Positions 9,001 through 17,003 of a stretch of DNA of 64,000 nt are shown piece by piece. The stretch covers positions 2,480,001 through 2,544,000 of the forward strand of contig NZ_CP108381.1 in assembly GCF_035956715.1 (NCBI RefSeq), in the 5' to 3' direction. Source of the stretch: Nocardia sp. NBC_01329 (GTDB taxonomy: Bacteria > Actinomycetota > Actinomycetes > Mycobacteriales > Mycobacteriaceae). The position numbers and the translations under genes are program-made. The notes beneath the pieces are model-generated. The model had not been told where the DNA came from, made no database searches, and saw nothing but the letters and a program-made list of their open reading frames with translations. Each line of letters begins with the position of its first letter. Position 1 is the first letter of the stretch.

Positions 9001-10660
9001 GTTGACCGCGCTCGCCGATCTGGACGAGCAGTGGGAACCCGGCAGCTCGGACGACACCGCCCGGCAGCTTCTGCGGGCCGCGGCGCGCGCTTGCCCCGAT
9101 CCGGGCAACGGCCCGGTCCTGCATGCCACAGACCGGGCCGTTCTCGACGCGGCCGCCGAGATCCTGGGTGCCGAGGCGCATCGGTGGGACCCGATCGACG
9201 AGATACCGTTCGAATCCAATCGGGGTTACGCGGCGACGTTCGGCCGCACCGCGCACAAGCTACGTCTGATGGTCAAGGGCGCGCCCGAGGTCGTATTGCC
9301 CAGGTGCACGCGGATCCGCGGCGGGTCGTCCGGCAAGACCGATCGGTCCTTCACCGACCGGCAGCGCGAACGGGCCGATGCCATGGTCCACGAACTCGCG
9401 GAGCAGGGTCTGCGCGTGCTGGTGGTGGCCCGGCGCGACCTGTCCGGTCCACCCGACGATGTCGAAGATGTCGTGGCGGGGCTGACCCTGCTCGGATTTC
9501 TGGGGATCGCCGATACTCCCCGGCCGCAGACGCCCTATCTGGTCCGTGCGCTGGAAGACAACGGAGTCGGGGTCCGGATGATCACCGGTGACCATCCGGT
9601 TACGGCGGCCGCCGTGGCCCGGCGGCTGGGCATCACTGTCGGTGCCGTCACCACCGGCGCCGATCTGGACGAACTCGACGACACCGCACAGACCGAACTC
9701 ATCGAACGCAGTAATGTTTTCGCCCGGGTCGACCCTGAGCAGAAGGTGCGCATCGTGGCCGCACTTCGGCGAACAGGGCACGTGGTGGGGATGACCGGCG
9801 ACGGTAGCAACGACGCCGCCGCGATCCGCACCGCGGATATCGGGATCGGGATCGCGGCACACGGCTCGGCCGCCGCACGCAACGCCGCCGATCTGGTGCT
9901 CACCGAACCGGATCCGCGAGCACTGCTGCACGCGCTGGTCGAGGGCCGCAGCATGTGGCAGCGGGTCGCCGACGCGGTGGCCGTGCTGGTGGGGGGTAAT
10001 GCGGGCGAGGTGGCGTTCACTCTCTTCGGCACGGCGGTCGGCGGACGCGCTCCACTGGGAACCCGCCAGTTCTTGCTGGTGAACCTGCTGACCGATATGT
10101 TCCCCGCATTGGCGCTGGCACTGGCCGGTGATCAGGAGAGCCCCGATCCGGCCGATGATCAGCAGTGGGTCGAGCAGCGTGCCCGTCAGCTCGCCGATAT
10201 CCCGCCGGCCCGCCTGGGCGCCGATCTGTTGCGCACTATCGGGATTCGCGGGGTCGCCACAGCCACCGGGGCATCCGTGGCCTGGATGGCCGGCCGCTAC
10301 ACCGGGACCCGGCGCCGGGCCGACACCATCGGTTTGGTGGCGTTGATCGGCACCCAACTCGGCCAGACCCTGGTCGCGGGATACCGCAGCCCGCTGGTCT
10401 GGCTCACCACCGCCGCCAGTGGCGCGGTACTCGGCGTCGTGGTCATGACACCCGGGCTGGGAACGTATTTCGGCTGCACGCCGTTGGGTCCGGTCGGCTG
10501 GACGATCGCGAATTGTTCGGCGCTGGCCGCGACCGCGGGTGCGACGGTGCTGCCACGACTGCTGCCCAGGGTCGAGCAGGACGAGCAAGCCGCGGCGGAT
10601 ACCGCGCAGGCCGAACCGGACGTTTCGCCCGATCGCCCGGAAATACCGCAGTACGCCTGA
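6011..10660 (+). CDS. very long cation-translocating P-type ATPase (mycobacterial CtpI/CtpH-like)
   Basis: A 1549-residue pump. The ATG at 6011 follows GAGGGGTAG by about ten bases; a TTG at 5978 is the in-frame alternative. The second half carries all P-type signatures: TGES (actuator), PEGLP in the membrane helix, phosphorylated Asp986 in DKTGTLTEG, KGAPE in the nucleotide-binding domain and the hinge TGDGSNDAAA. C-terminal transmembrane helices follow, then an acidic tail. The first half looks like a decayed second P-type unit: a DRLTALVIDGDAL segment stands where DTLCFDKTGTL would be, and DRADVAVGI resembles the hinge-distal ADVGIAI motif. The size matches mycobacterial CtpI-type pumps (1500-1600). 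The transported ion is unknown. Confidence 0.9.
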   Translation: MASSVRSMLSPRSLTAPATAVTALVRTGADRVVGTGIQVVEAPWRAAEKVATTVAAGLSTLNSDHSTSLRDDLTALIDPRDRRAQRRITVTEDRATIEVRGLDNGQGSAVTRSLDQHLGRLRGVEWWRVNAVTGRVVTALSSGADLEKLLAAVEEVEQESDVADTGWSRATEFPADREPVLAAAIEVAGDLCAIVVSTAGTVPPLRGVMHSVRAVAAFTDAQPRLRTHLEERLGGARTDLVLAIANAAGAALGEGATGGVTNLLADAVQRGFALTEALARRAQWREWETDIVDAEHFGVARPLPSYTRPADLPRGPVERVADEMAAASLAGAATLAGLGRAGDVPDALMLGAPKAARAGREVFSATVSTALAGAGVLTLHPAAWRRLDRLTALVIDGDALATSGRVVLEVEASEDGPPAARIWSTAQRLLWDSADEAVSGDDRSMRLVHPNSGAPDRGATARPVWRELRDGDRILGRVLVGRELDPRAHDVLGTARRAGLRVVLAGHRDASELRSLADEFVSARGSLSAHVHRLQEQGHVVAVLATRAHKALDRADVAVGIIGSEGGGIHVPWSADLLCRDLGQVQRAFGVVGPARQVSERGRTLALSACSLTGLLLAVAPAARSRTAPMIAANFAGLFNGAVAGARAVRTQRSTGHAPLLPWHALEPDEVLTRLPEPVPPPDRVTDEPGARGAVAVRVSSLSDFLGHMRRELADPLTPILGVGAAATAILGSPSDAVLLSSVLTVNAMISARQRQAAENELSDLLEGERLSGHVIDRAAVDTEDPAATTLPADSLQVGDVLTICAGEVVPADARLLRAEDLEMDESGLTGESVTVPKQVAATPGAALGDRACLVFEGTTVVSGSAVAVVVAVGADTQAGRATAGAVPPEKGGVQAQLRALTDRALPLTLTGGAIVTALGGLRGRTLRAAIADGVGVAVAAVPEGLPLVATVAQLAAARRLSRYGVLVRANRAVEALGRVDTLCFDKTGTLTEGRLRLTALADLDEQWEPGSSDDTARQLLRAAARACPDPGNGPVLHATDRAVLDAAAEILGAEAHRWDPIDEIPFESNRGYAATFGRTAHKLRLMVKGAPEVVLPRCTRIRGGSSGKTDRSFTDRQRERADAMVHELAEQGLRVLVVARRDLSGPPDDVEDVVAGLTLLGFLGIADTPRPQTPYLVRALEDNGVGVRMITGDHPVTAAAVARRLGITVGAVTTGADLDELDDTAQTELIERSNVFARVDPEQKVRIVAALRRTGHVVGMTGDGSNDAAAIRTADIGIGIAAHGSAAARNAADLVLTEPDPRALLHALVEGRSMWQRVADAVAVLVGGNAGEVAFTLFGTAVGGRAPLGTRQFLLVNLLTDMFPALALALAGDQESPDPADDQQWVEQRARQLADIPPARLGADLLRTIGIRGVATATGASVAWMAGRYTGTRRRADTIGLVALIGTQLGQTLVAGYRSPLVWLTTAASGAVLGVVVMTPGLGTYFGCTPLGPVGWTIANCSALAATAGATVLPRLLPRVEQDEQAAADTAQAEPDVSPDRPEIPQYA

Positions 10661-10772
10661 GGTTCCCGGAGAGCGGTACGAACCGGGCCGGTCGTTTCCG
10701 ATAGGCGATCGCCGGTGGACCGAGCCGAGCCCGGACCACCGGCGATGACCTCACGCGCGGATGCGCCGCTAC

Positions 10773-11588
10773 TCAGCGGAGCTTGTCGTCGCGGTCCATC
10801 CCTTCGATCTCGATCCGCTCCTTGCGGACCGTTTCGGTGATCGACTGCTCCTCCTCCACCTGATCGATCACCAGCCGGACCCGTTCGACCGGAACCATCT
10901 CCTTGTCGACGATCACCCGGTCCTGGTGCAACGTGACCTCCTGTTCCTGCTCGCCGAAGTCGGCGGGCAGCGCCGAGATATCGGTGATCGGCTCGCGCTC
11001 GATATGTACTTCCTCATGGCTGGTCGGCACGGTGACGGTCTGTTCTTCGCTGACCACGTACTTGTGCAGCCGCGCGCGCCCGGAGACCTCCTGCCGGGTG
11101 CCGATGTTGAGCCGCTCCTCCGACCGCACGAGGAAATCGGGCCGGCGACTCGCCGGCATATCGGGGGTGGTGGGCTTGGGGGCCGCTGTTCCGGTGACCC
11201 CCGCTGTGCCCGCGGCGCGGGCTTCCTCGCCGGTGGCGGTTCCGGCGTGCCGGCCGTAGTCCTCCCAACCGGCCCGGTTGGGATCGACCCCGTAGTGGAT
11301 GAACAGGTCGTTCTCGGAATCCTGGGTGATCAGGCCGTCGTGCGCCAGGTGTGGCGCCGTTTTCACCGCTTCCTTGTGTACCCGCACCTGCAGTTCGGCG
11401 GGATCCTGCCGCAACTGGGCGCCGGCGAGCGGCACGAGAGAGTCTTCGCTGAACAGACCCGTGCTGACCGATGCCCACGTCGGTGCGCCGGACGCGTTGT
11501 CGACGTAGACCCGTTTGACCTTCCCGATCTTGGCGCCGCCCAGGTCGTAGACTGCGTCGCCGATCAGGTCTTCCACATGTTGAGCCAT
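10773..11588 (-). CDS. PRC-barrel plus DUF2382 (YsnF/AvaK) stress protein
   Basis: A 271-residue protein. Start ATG 11588 is preceded by GAGGAAG. Residues 1 to about 80 are a PRC-barrel-like domain (DLIGDAVYDLGGAKIGKVKR), followed by an Ala/Thr-rich linker. Residues 155 to 271 are DUF2382: two mirrored segments, VRSEERLNIG to HEEVHIEREPI and LPADFGEQEQEVTLHQDRV to VRKERIEIEG, rich in Glu and Arg. Proteins of this type in Nocardia, Rhodococcus and Bacillus (YsnF) belong to general-stress regulons, although the biochemical role is unknown. A SigF-type promoter sits upstream on the same strand, consistent with stress control. Confidence 0.85.
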   Translation of the reverse strand: MAQHVEDLIGDAVYDLGGAKIGKVKRVYVDNASGAPTWASVSTGLFSEDSLVPLAGAQLRQDPAELQVRVHKEAVKTAPHLAHDGLITQDSENDLFIHYGVDPNRAGWEDYGRHAGTATGEEARAAGTAGVTGTAAPKPTTPDMPASRRPDFLVRSEERLNIGTRQEVSGRARLHKYVVSEEQTVTVPTSHEEVHIEREPITDISALPADFGEQEQEVTLHQDRVIVDKEMVPVERVRLVIDQVEEEQSITETVRKERIEIEGMDRDDKLR

Positions 11589-11833
11589 GGCATTCTTCCT
11601 CGATTCTCGTCCGATACGTGGCCGGCGAACCGAGTTGCGCGGTCGCGAGCGAGGCCGGCCCGGCCGGTTTCCGGCCCATGGCCGGGTGCGGAGCAGACCT
11701 CGACCGACAACGTTGCCGCTCGGCGTGCTCGTCGCTCCCGGTTCTACGGATCGGTCGGGCGCGGCGCGCTGCACCTACCTGGTAGCGGGTCCGGCTATCC
11801 GCACGGAACAACCCGACAGCTACATATGGGCAA

Positions 11834-11858
11834 ATACCCGTGGAGGGATAGGTCAAAC
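11834..11858 (-). promoter_or_regulatory. SigF/SigB-type stress promoter upstream of the DUF2382 gene
   Basis: On the minus strand the bases read GTTT (11858-11855), a 15-base spacer, then GGGTAT (11839-11834). This is the mycobacterial SigF consensus, GTTT-N15-17-GGGTAT. Transcription would run into the DUF2382 gene, giving a leader of roughly 240 bases. It sits in a 411-base gene-free stretch (11589-11999) in which no other open frame looks genuine. The match is by eye, and the long leader lowers confidence. Confidence 0.55.
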
Positions 11859-11999
11859 AGGCGCGCCGGGGAATATCGCGAAATTGCCCAGCTACCGCCG
11901 CCGGAGCCGGACCAACGCCCTCGTTCTCTCCTCGCACACTCGCACCGACTCCGGTGTCGCCCGTGCGCCGGCGACACGCAGGCGCGGCATACTCGTCAG

Positions 12000-13667
12000 G
12001 TGAGCTCCCCCGCTACCGGCAAACCGGCCATTCTCAGCGTCGATGACGATCCGGGTGTATCCCGGGCGGTGGTCCGCGACCTGCGGCGCCGCTACGGGGC
12101 CGACTACCGGATCCTGCGCGCAGAATCCGGCCCACAGGCGCTCGAGGCGCTGCGCGAGCTGAAATTGCGCGGCCGGCCGGTCGCGGTGCTCATCGCGGAT
12201 TTCCGGATGCCGGGAATGGACGGTATCGAGTTTCTCGAGCAGGCGATGGATCTCGATCCCTACGCCCGACGCGTACTGCTCACCGCCTACGCGGATACCG
12301 ATGCCGCCATCGATGCGATCAATGTCGTCGATCTGGATCACTACCTGCTCAAACCGTGGGATCCACCGGAGGAGAAGCTCTATCCGGTGCTGGACGGCCT
12401 GCTCGACGCCTGGCGCGGCAGCGAGCACCGGCCGGTGCACGGGACCAAGGTCATCGGTAACCGATGGTCGCCCCGGTCGTCCCAGGTCAGAGAGTTCCTG
12501 GCCCGTAACCAACTGCCCTATCGCTGGTTCCTGGCCGACGAACCCGAGGGCGCCCGCCTACTCGAGGCTGCCGGTGCCGATCCGCGCCGCTGCCCGGTGG
12601 TGATCACCGAGGGCGGGCAGGCACTCGTACAGCCGAGCGACAGCGAGCTGGCCGAAAGCGTAGGTCTGAGCACCGAACCGTCCGGCGATTTCTACGATCT
12701 CATCGTGGTCGGGGGCGGCCCGGCCGGGCTGGGCGCCGCAGTCTACGGGGCTTCCGAGGGTTTGCGGACCGTACTGGTCGAGCGCACGGCCACCGGTGGG
12801 CAGGCCGGCCAGAGCTCGCGGATCGAGAACTATCTGGGATTCCCGGACGGCCTCTCCGGTGCCCAGCTCGCCGACCGGGCGCGTCGTCAGGCCGCCAAAT
12901 TCGGGGCGGAGGTCATCACCACCCGGGAGGTCGTGGGACTGGAGATGAACGGTTCGGCCCGCACCGTACGGTTCGCCGACGGCGGTGCGTTGTCCGCCCA
13001 TACGGTCATCATCGCGACAGGCGTGGACTATCGGCGCCATCCCGCCACCGGCGTCGACGAGTACACCGGGCGCGGGGTCTACTACGGCTCGGCCATGACC
13101 GAGGCAGCCGAATGCGCCGGTCACGATGTCTACATCGTCGGCGGCGCGAACTCGGCCGGCCAGGCGGCGATGTTCCTGTCCCGTAACGCGCGCACGGTTC
13201 ATCTGGTGGTACGCGGCGACGCCCTGGAGAAGTCGATGTCGCACTATCTGATCCAGCAGATCGCCCAGGTCTCCAATATCCGGGTGCATACCGAGACCGA
13301 GGTCGTCGCGGTGGACGGCGAGGATCATCTGCACACGCTGGTCCTGCGCGACAACCGGACCGGTGCCGAGGAGAAGGCGCACACCGAGCGGCTGTTCCTC
13401 TTCATCGGCGCCGCCCCGCAGACCGACTGGCTCGACGGTGTGGTGAACCGTGACACCGCGGGATACGTCCTGGCGGGGCCGGATCTGCTGATCGACGGCA
13501 ACCGGCCGGCCGGCTGGGAACTGTCACGGCCACCGCATCATCTGGAAACCAGCGTGCCGGGGGTTTTCGTGGCCGGTGACATCCACGCCGAATCCGCCAA
13601 GCGGGTGGCCTCGGCCGTCGGGGAGGGCGCCATGGCCGTCATGCTCGTGCACCGCTACCTGGCATAG
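12000..13667 (+). CDS. response-regulator receiver fused to a thioredoxin-reductase-like FAD oxidoreductase
   Basis: A 555-residue fusion. The start is taken as the GTG at 12000, just before the receiver fold; no strong ribosome binding site is seen, and the long open frame upstream is the shadow of the opposite gene. Residues 8-125 are a receiver domain with the DDD acidic pocket, phosphoacceptor Asp67 in ADFRMPGMDG, and a Lys in LLKPWD. A short linker domain follows, then from about residue 232 a thioredoxin-reductase-like flavoprotein with GGGPAG (238-243), an ATG motif and the FAD motif VFVAGDIHAE. The redox-active CxxC of true thioredoxin reductases is missing (the region reads GRGVYYGSAMTEAAECAG). 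The histidine kinase follows after 11 bases, so the pair is likely one operon. Confidence 0.85.
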   Translation: MSSPATGKPAILSVDDDPGVSRAVVRDLRRRYGADYRILRAESGPQALEALRELKLRGRPVAVLIADFRMPGMDGIEFLEQAMDLDPYARRVLLTAYADTDAAIDAINVVDLDHYLLKPWDPPEEKLYPVLDGLLDAWRGSEHRPVHGTKVIGNRWSPRSSQVREFLARNQLPYRWFLADEPEGARLLEAAGADPRRCPVVITEGGQALVQPSDSELAESVGLSTEPSGDFYDLIVVGGGPAGLGAAVYGASEGLRTVLVERTATGGQAGQSSRIENYLGFPDGLSGAQLADRARRQAAKFGAEVITTREVVGLEMNGSARTVRFADGGALSAHTVIIATGVDYRRHPATGVDEYTGRGVYYGSAMTEAAECAGHDVYIVGGANSAGQAAMFLSRNARTVHLVVRGDALEKSMSHYLIQQIAQVSNIRVHTETEVVAVDGEDHLHTLVLRDNRTGAEEKAHTERLFLFIGAAPQTDWLDGVVNRDTAGYVLAGPDLLIDGNRPAGWELSRPPHHLETSVPGVFVAGDIHAESAKRVASAVGEGAMAVMLVHRYLA

Positions 13668-13678
13668 AGAGGCCGACG

Positions 13679-15115
13679 ATGAGCATCTGTGATCCCGGCG
13701 AACTGCGCTCGCTGTTCCTGTTCGAGAAGCTCGACGACGAGCAGCTGGACTGGCTGTGCGCCGACGGCCGCGTCGAAACCATCGAACCGGGTCCGGTTTA
13801 CCACGAGGGCGATCCGGCGACCTGCTTCTACGTCCTGATCGACGGCGAGGTGCGGCTCACCAAACTGTCCGGCGGCCGGGAGATCGAGATGGTGCATACC
13901 GGCCATCGCGGTTCCTACGCCGGTGCGTGGACGGCGTACCTGGGCGAGCGGGCCGAAACCCACTACAGCTCCTCGCTGTACGTGACGCAGCCGTCCCGGT
14001 TCTTCGTCGTGGACGCGCAGATCTTCTCCCGGATGATGCACAGCTGGTTTCCGATGGCCGTGCATCTGCTCGAGGGCGCGTTCTTCGGCAATCGGAACAC
14101 CAACGCCCGCATTGCCCAGCGGGAACGGCTGCTCGCGCTCGGGTCGCTGTCGGCAGGCCTGACCCACGAACTGAACAACCCGGCCGCGGCCGCGGTCCGG
14201 GCCACCTCGGGTCTGCGCGACCGGATCGCCGGGATGCGGCACAAGCTGGCCATGATGGCACAGGGCAAATTCGACACCGCGGTCCTGGAGACGCTGGTGC
14301 GGTTGCAGGAGGAGGCGGCCGCCCAGGTCGCCAAGGCGCCGGAACTGTCGCCGCTCGAGGCCGCCGACCGGGAGGATCTGCTCGGGGAATGGCTCGAGGA
14401 CCACGCTGTTCGCGACGGATGGGAACTCGCGCCGAACTACGTACAGGCCGGTTTCGACACCGCGTGGCTCGAACGCGTGGCGGCCACGCTCGAGGGCTGT
14501 CCGCCACAGGTTCTCGAGGGGGCGTTCCGGTGGTTGAACTACACCATCGAAACCGAACTGCTGATGAACGAGATCGCCGATTCCACCACCCGTATCTCGA
14601 CGCTGGTGGATGCGGCCAAACAGTACTCCCAAATGGACCGGGCTCCGTTCCAGGTGGTGGACCTGCACGAACTGATCGACAGCACGCTGGTGATGCTCAG
14701 CCGCAAGATCGGTGACTCGATCGAGGTGGTGAAGGACTACGACCGCACGCTGCCCCAGGTCCCCTGCTACGCCGCCGAACTCAATCAGGTGTGGACGAAT
14801 CTGATCGACAACGCGGTGTACGCGATGGCCGGCAGCGGGACCCTGACCTTGAGCACCCGGCTGGAGAACGACTGCGCGGTGGTGGTGATCGGCGATACCG
14901 GTCCCGGGATCCCGGCCGAGGTGCGGAGCCGTGTCTTCGAGCCGTTCTTCACCACCAAACCCGTCGGTGAGGGCACCGGTCTGGGTCTGGACATCTCGTT
15001 CCGCATCGTCGTCGACAAGCACGGCGGGGATATCCGGGTCGACTCCCGGCCGGGCGATACCCGTTTCACGGTGTGGCTCCCGCTCACCCGCCCCGAGGAC
15101 GAGCCCGGTAGATGA
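13679..15115 (+). CDS. histidine kinase with N-terminal cyclic-nucleotide-binding domain
   Basis: A 478-residue soluble sensor kinase. Residues 10-125 form a Crp-like cNMP-binding beta barrel (DGEVRLTKLSGGREI). The dimerisation/phosphotransfer helix has His163 in LSAGLTHELNNPAAAA. The HATPase domain shows the N box (NQVWTNLIDNAVYAM), G1 (DTGPGIP), an F box (FEPFFTTK) and G2 (GEGTGLGLDIS). No transmembrane helix or signal peptide is present, so sensing should be cytoplasmic. The gene lies 11 bases after the receiver/flavoprotein gene and is almost certainly its cognate kinase. Together they suggest redox or nucleotide sensing linked to a phosphorylation-controlled flavoenzyme. Confidence 0.9.
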   Translation: MSICDPGELRSLFLFEKLDDEQLDWLCADGRVETIEPGPVYHEGDPATCFYVLIDGEVRLTKLSGGREIEMVHTGHRGSYAGAWTAYLGERAETHYSSSLYVTQPSRFFVVDAQIFSRMMHSWFPMAVHLLEGAFFGNRNTNARIAQRERLLALGSLSAGLTHELNNPAAAAVRATSGLRDRIAGMRHKLAMMAQGKFDTAVLETLVRLQEEAAAQVAKAPELSPLEAADREDLLGEWLEDHAVRDGWELAPNYVQAGFDTAWLERVAATLEGCPPQVLEGAFRWLNYTIETELLMNEIADSTTRISTLVDAAKQYSQMDRAPFQVVDLHELIDSTLVMLSRKIGDSIEVVKDYDRTLPQVPCYAAELNQVWTNLIDNAVYAMAGSGTLTLSTRLENDCAVVVIGDTGPGIPAEVRSRVFEPFFTTKPVGEGTGLGLDISFRIVVDKHGGDIRVDSRPGDTRFTVWLPLTRPEDEPGR

Positions 15116-15188
15116 TCGGCTGCGCGGCGATCCGGTTCGCGGCGAAAATCGCCAGCATGAGCGTACGGAACGATCGCCGATACTCGGA

Positions 15189-16334
15189 TCAGCGCCGGTC
15201 GAGGCCGGAAAGCCGCCACGCGAGTTTGTCGCGTACCAGCGCCGTCCTACCCGCCAGGCGCATAGCGATATTGCGCAGCGGACGTACCGTGGCCGGCATG
15301 GTCGCCAGCGAGGTGAGCCGGCCGGCGATCGAGAGCACGGATTCGGTGGTGCGACGCCGGGCCGCCGCATGCTCGTCGAGCAGTGTCTGTGGTTCACCCC
15401 GCAGTACCCGCGACAGCGTCGTCGCGGCGGTGACCGCGTCCTCGATGCCGAGGTTCATCCCCTGGCCACCGGCCGGCGAGTGTACGTGGGCGGCATCTCC
15501 CGCCAGCAGTATCCGGCGGTCCCGGAAGCTGTCGGCGACCCGGTGGTGCACGCGGAACCGCGAACCCCACACAACTTCCTCTACCACGGCCGGCTGTGCT
15601 TTCGGTCCACGTTCGTCGAGCAGCCGCTGGAGGAACGCGATATCGGGTTCGTGTGGCGCCTCGTCCACGGTGGCCACGATCCGGTACACCCCGTCGGGCA
15701 GCGGTGCGACGACGACCAGGCCGGCCGGCGAGAAGTACAGGATGACCTCGTCTTTCGGAACCCCACCGGAAACGCGAACGTCGGCCAGGCTGAACGATTC
15801 GGCGTAACTGCCGCCGCTGAAGCCGATTCCGGCCTGTTCACGCACCGTGCTGTGCAGGCCGTCGGCCCCGATCAGGTAGCGAGCACGGATCTGCTCACCG
15901 TCGGCGAGAGTCGCGGTGACGATCTCGGCGTCCTGGACGACCGTGATCACCTCGGCGGGCCGACGCACCGGTACGCCCAGTTCGGTCAGCCGTTCCAGAA
16001 TGAATTTCTCGGTATCTGCCTGCGAGATCATCAGCGCGTACGGGTAAGCGGTGGGCAGCTTGTCGAACGGGACCGCGATCAGGACCTGATCCCGGTCGCG
16101 GATCGTGAAGTCGGGGGTGTGCAGACCGCGGCCGACGAGCGGTGTGGTCACGCCGTAGGGCTCGAGCAACTCGAGGGTGTGCGGGTGTACGACTGCGGCA
16201 CGGGAGGTGTTCGCCCCCTCGGCCCGGCCGTCGACGATCACGACGTCGTGGCCGAGCTGGGTCAGCGCTACGGCGGCGGTGAGACCGACCGGGCCCGCAC
16301 CGACGATCAGGACATCTGCGATTTCGGTAGTCAT
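15189..16334 (-). CDS. FAD-dependent monooxygenase (p-hydroxybenzoate hydroxylase-like)
   Basis: A 381-residue group A flavoprotein monooxygenase. Start ATG 16334 begins MTTEIADVLIVGAGPVGLTA, with the Rossmann GxGxxG at once. The second FAD/NADPH signature (YLIGADGLHS) is central, and the third, RILLAGDAAHVHSPAGGQGM with the following NLGIEDA, is near residue 280. Such enzymes hydroxylate aromatic rings or oxidise tetracycline-like compounds. The gene is divergent from a TetR regulator, with two matching operators in the shared promoter region, so it is probably induced when the regulator binds a substrate. Confidence 0.9.
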   Translation of the reverse strand: MTTEIADVLIVGAGPVGLTAAVALTQLGHDVVIVDGRAEGANTSRAAVVHPHTLELLEPYGVTTPLVGRGLHTPDFTIRDRDQVLIAVPFDKLPTAYPYALMISQADTEKFILERLTELGVPVRRPAEVITVVQDAEIVTATLADGEQIRARYLIGADGLHSTVREQAGIGFSGGSYAESFSLADVRVSGGVPKDEVILYFSPAGLVVVAPLPDGVYRIVATVDEAPHEPDIAFLQRLLDERGPKAQPAVVEEVVWGSRFRVHHRVADSFRDRRILLAGDAAHVHSPAGGQGMNLGIEDAVTAATTLSRVLRGEPQTLLDEHAAARRRTTESVLSIAGRLTSLATMPATVRPLRNIAMRLAGRTALVRDKLAWRLSGLDRR

Positions 16335-16357
16335 CGTTCTACCTGCTCTCAGGAGGT

Positions 16358-16369
16358 CAACACTTGTTG
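16358..16369. promoter_or_regulatory. TetR operator 1 (CAACA-N2-TGTTG)
   Basis: A perfect inverted repeat CAACA-CT-TGTTG lies just downstream of the predicted transcription start of the monooxygenase gene. It shares both half sites and spacing with the second copy 45 bases away (16403-16414). The first bases flanking it (T before, G after) also match. Confidence 0.7.
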
Positions 16370-16377
16370 GCATCGAG

Positions 16378-16405
16378 GTTATGTCAGGCCGTCAGCGATT
16401 GTCAA
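16378..16405 (-). promoter_or_regulatory. promoter of the FAD monooxygenase gene
   Basis: On the minus strand TTGACA (16405-16400) is followed after 16 bases by CATAAC (16383-16378), a near-consensus SigA-type promoter. The -35 overlaps operator 2 and the initial transcribed bases overlap operator 1, so a bound TetR dimer pair would block it. Confidence 0.6.
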
Positions 16406-16414
16406 CAGATGTTG
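16403..16414. promoter_or_regulatory. TetR operator 2 (CAACA-N2-TGTTG)
   Basis: A second perfect copy of the inverted repeat, CAACA-GA-TGTTG, lies between the divergent start codons. It overlaps the monooxygenase -35 and ends three bases before the regulator's own -10 (TACAAT, 16418-16423), which predicts control of both genes. Confidence 0.7.
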
Positions 16415-16417
16415 GCC

Positions 16418-16423
16418 TACAAT
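16418..16423 (+). promoter_or_regulatory. -10 box of the TetR gene, probable leaderless transcript
   Basis: TACAAT ends seven bases before the ATG at 16431. A start of transcription at or one base before that ATG would give a leaderless mRNA, which is common in this group of bacteria. No ribosome binding site precedes the ATG, in agreement. Confidence 0.5.
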
Positions 16424-16430
16424 CGTTGAC

Positions 16431-17003
16431 ATGAGAAGGTCCTCGGCAGAAACGAAAGCTGTCATCCTCGCGGCGGCGCGTGAGCGCTTCGCGGCCGACG
16501 GGTACGACCGGGCGACGATCCGGTCGATCGCCGCGGACGCCGCTATCGACCCGGCCATGGTGATGCGGTACTACGGCAACAAGGAACGCCTGTTCGCGGC
16601 GGCGACCGAATTCGATCTGCGACTGCCGGATCTCACCGCGGTACCCCGCGATCGGATCGGCCCCGCCCTGGTGGCGCATTTCCTCGACCGCTGGGAACGC
16701 GACGAATCACTGTTGATCCTCCTGCGCGCCGGCGTGACCAACGCGGCGGTGGCCGACAAGATGCGCTCGATCTTCGCCGCCCAGCTCGCACCAGTGGTCG
16801 CGAAAACCGGCGACGACCCCCACGAAGGGCCGCTACGCGCCGGTTTGGCGGCATCCCAGATCCTGGGCATGGCGCTGTGCCGCTTCATCCTGGCCTTTCC
16901 CCCGCTGGCGGCGATGACCGGCCAGGAGGTGATCGCCTGGCTGGGTCCGACGATCCAGCGCTATCTCACCGGCCCGGTACCGGAGGTCGCGGCGGCGGGG
17001 TGA
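16431..17003 (+). CDS. TetR/AcrR family regulator, divergent to the FAD monooxygenase
   Basis: A 190-residue regulator. Residues 8-55 form the TetR helix-turn-helix (ILAAARERFAADGYDRATIR, then DPAMVMRYYGNKERLF). The C-terminal part is helical and resembles the TetR_C_17 type (LLRAGVTNAAVADKMR). ATG 16431 is used because the domain starts there. The longer frame upstream runs antisense through the monooxygenase gene and is a shadow. The last 38 bases overlap the convergent hydrolase gene. Confidence 0.9.
   Translation: MRRSSAETKAVILAAARERFAADGYDRATIRSIAADAAIDPAMVMRYYGNKERLFAAATEFDLRLPDLTAVPRDRIGPALVAHFLDRWERDESLLILLRAGVTNAAVADKMRSIFAAQLAPVVAKTGDDPHEGPLRAGLAASQILGMALCRFILAFPPLAAMTGQEVIAWLGPTIQRYLTGPVPEVAAAG

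Noticed and set aside
11827..11840. DosR-type box GGGCAAATACCC
   Set aside because: The centre does not match the DosR consensus, and the bases are better explained by the SigF -10 on the minus strand.
10761..11999. 5' part of the plus-strand frame leading into the receiver/flavoprotein gene
   Set aside because: It is antisense to the DUF2382 gene; receiver homology begins only after GTG 12000.
14931..16430. N-terminal extension of the TetR regulator at 16431
   Set aside because: This part is antisense to the FAD monooxygenase and has no TetR resemblance.
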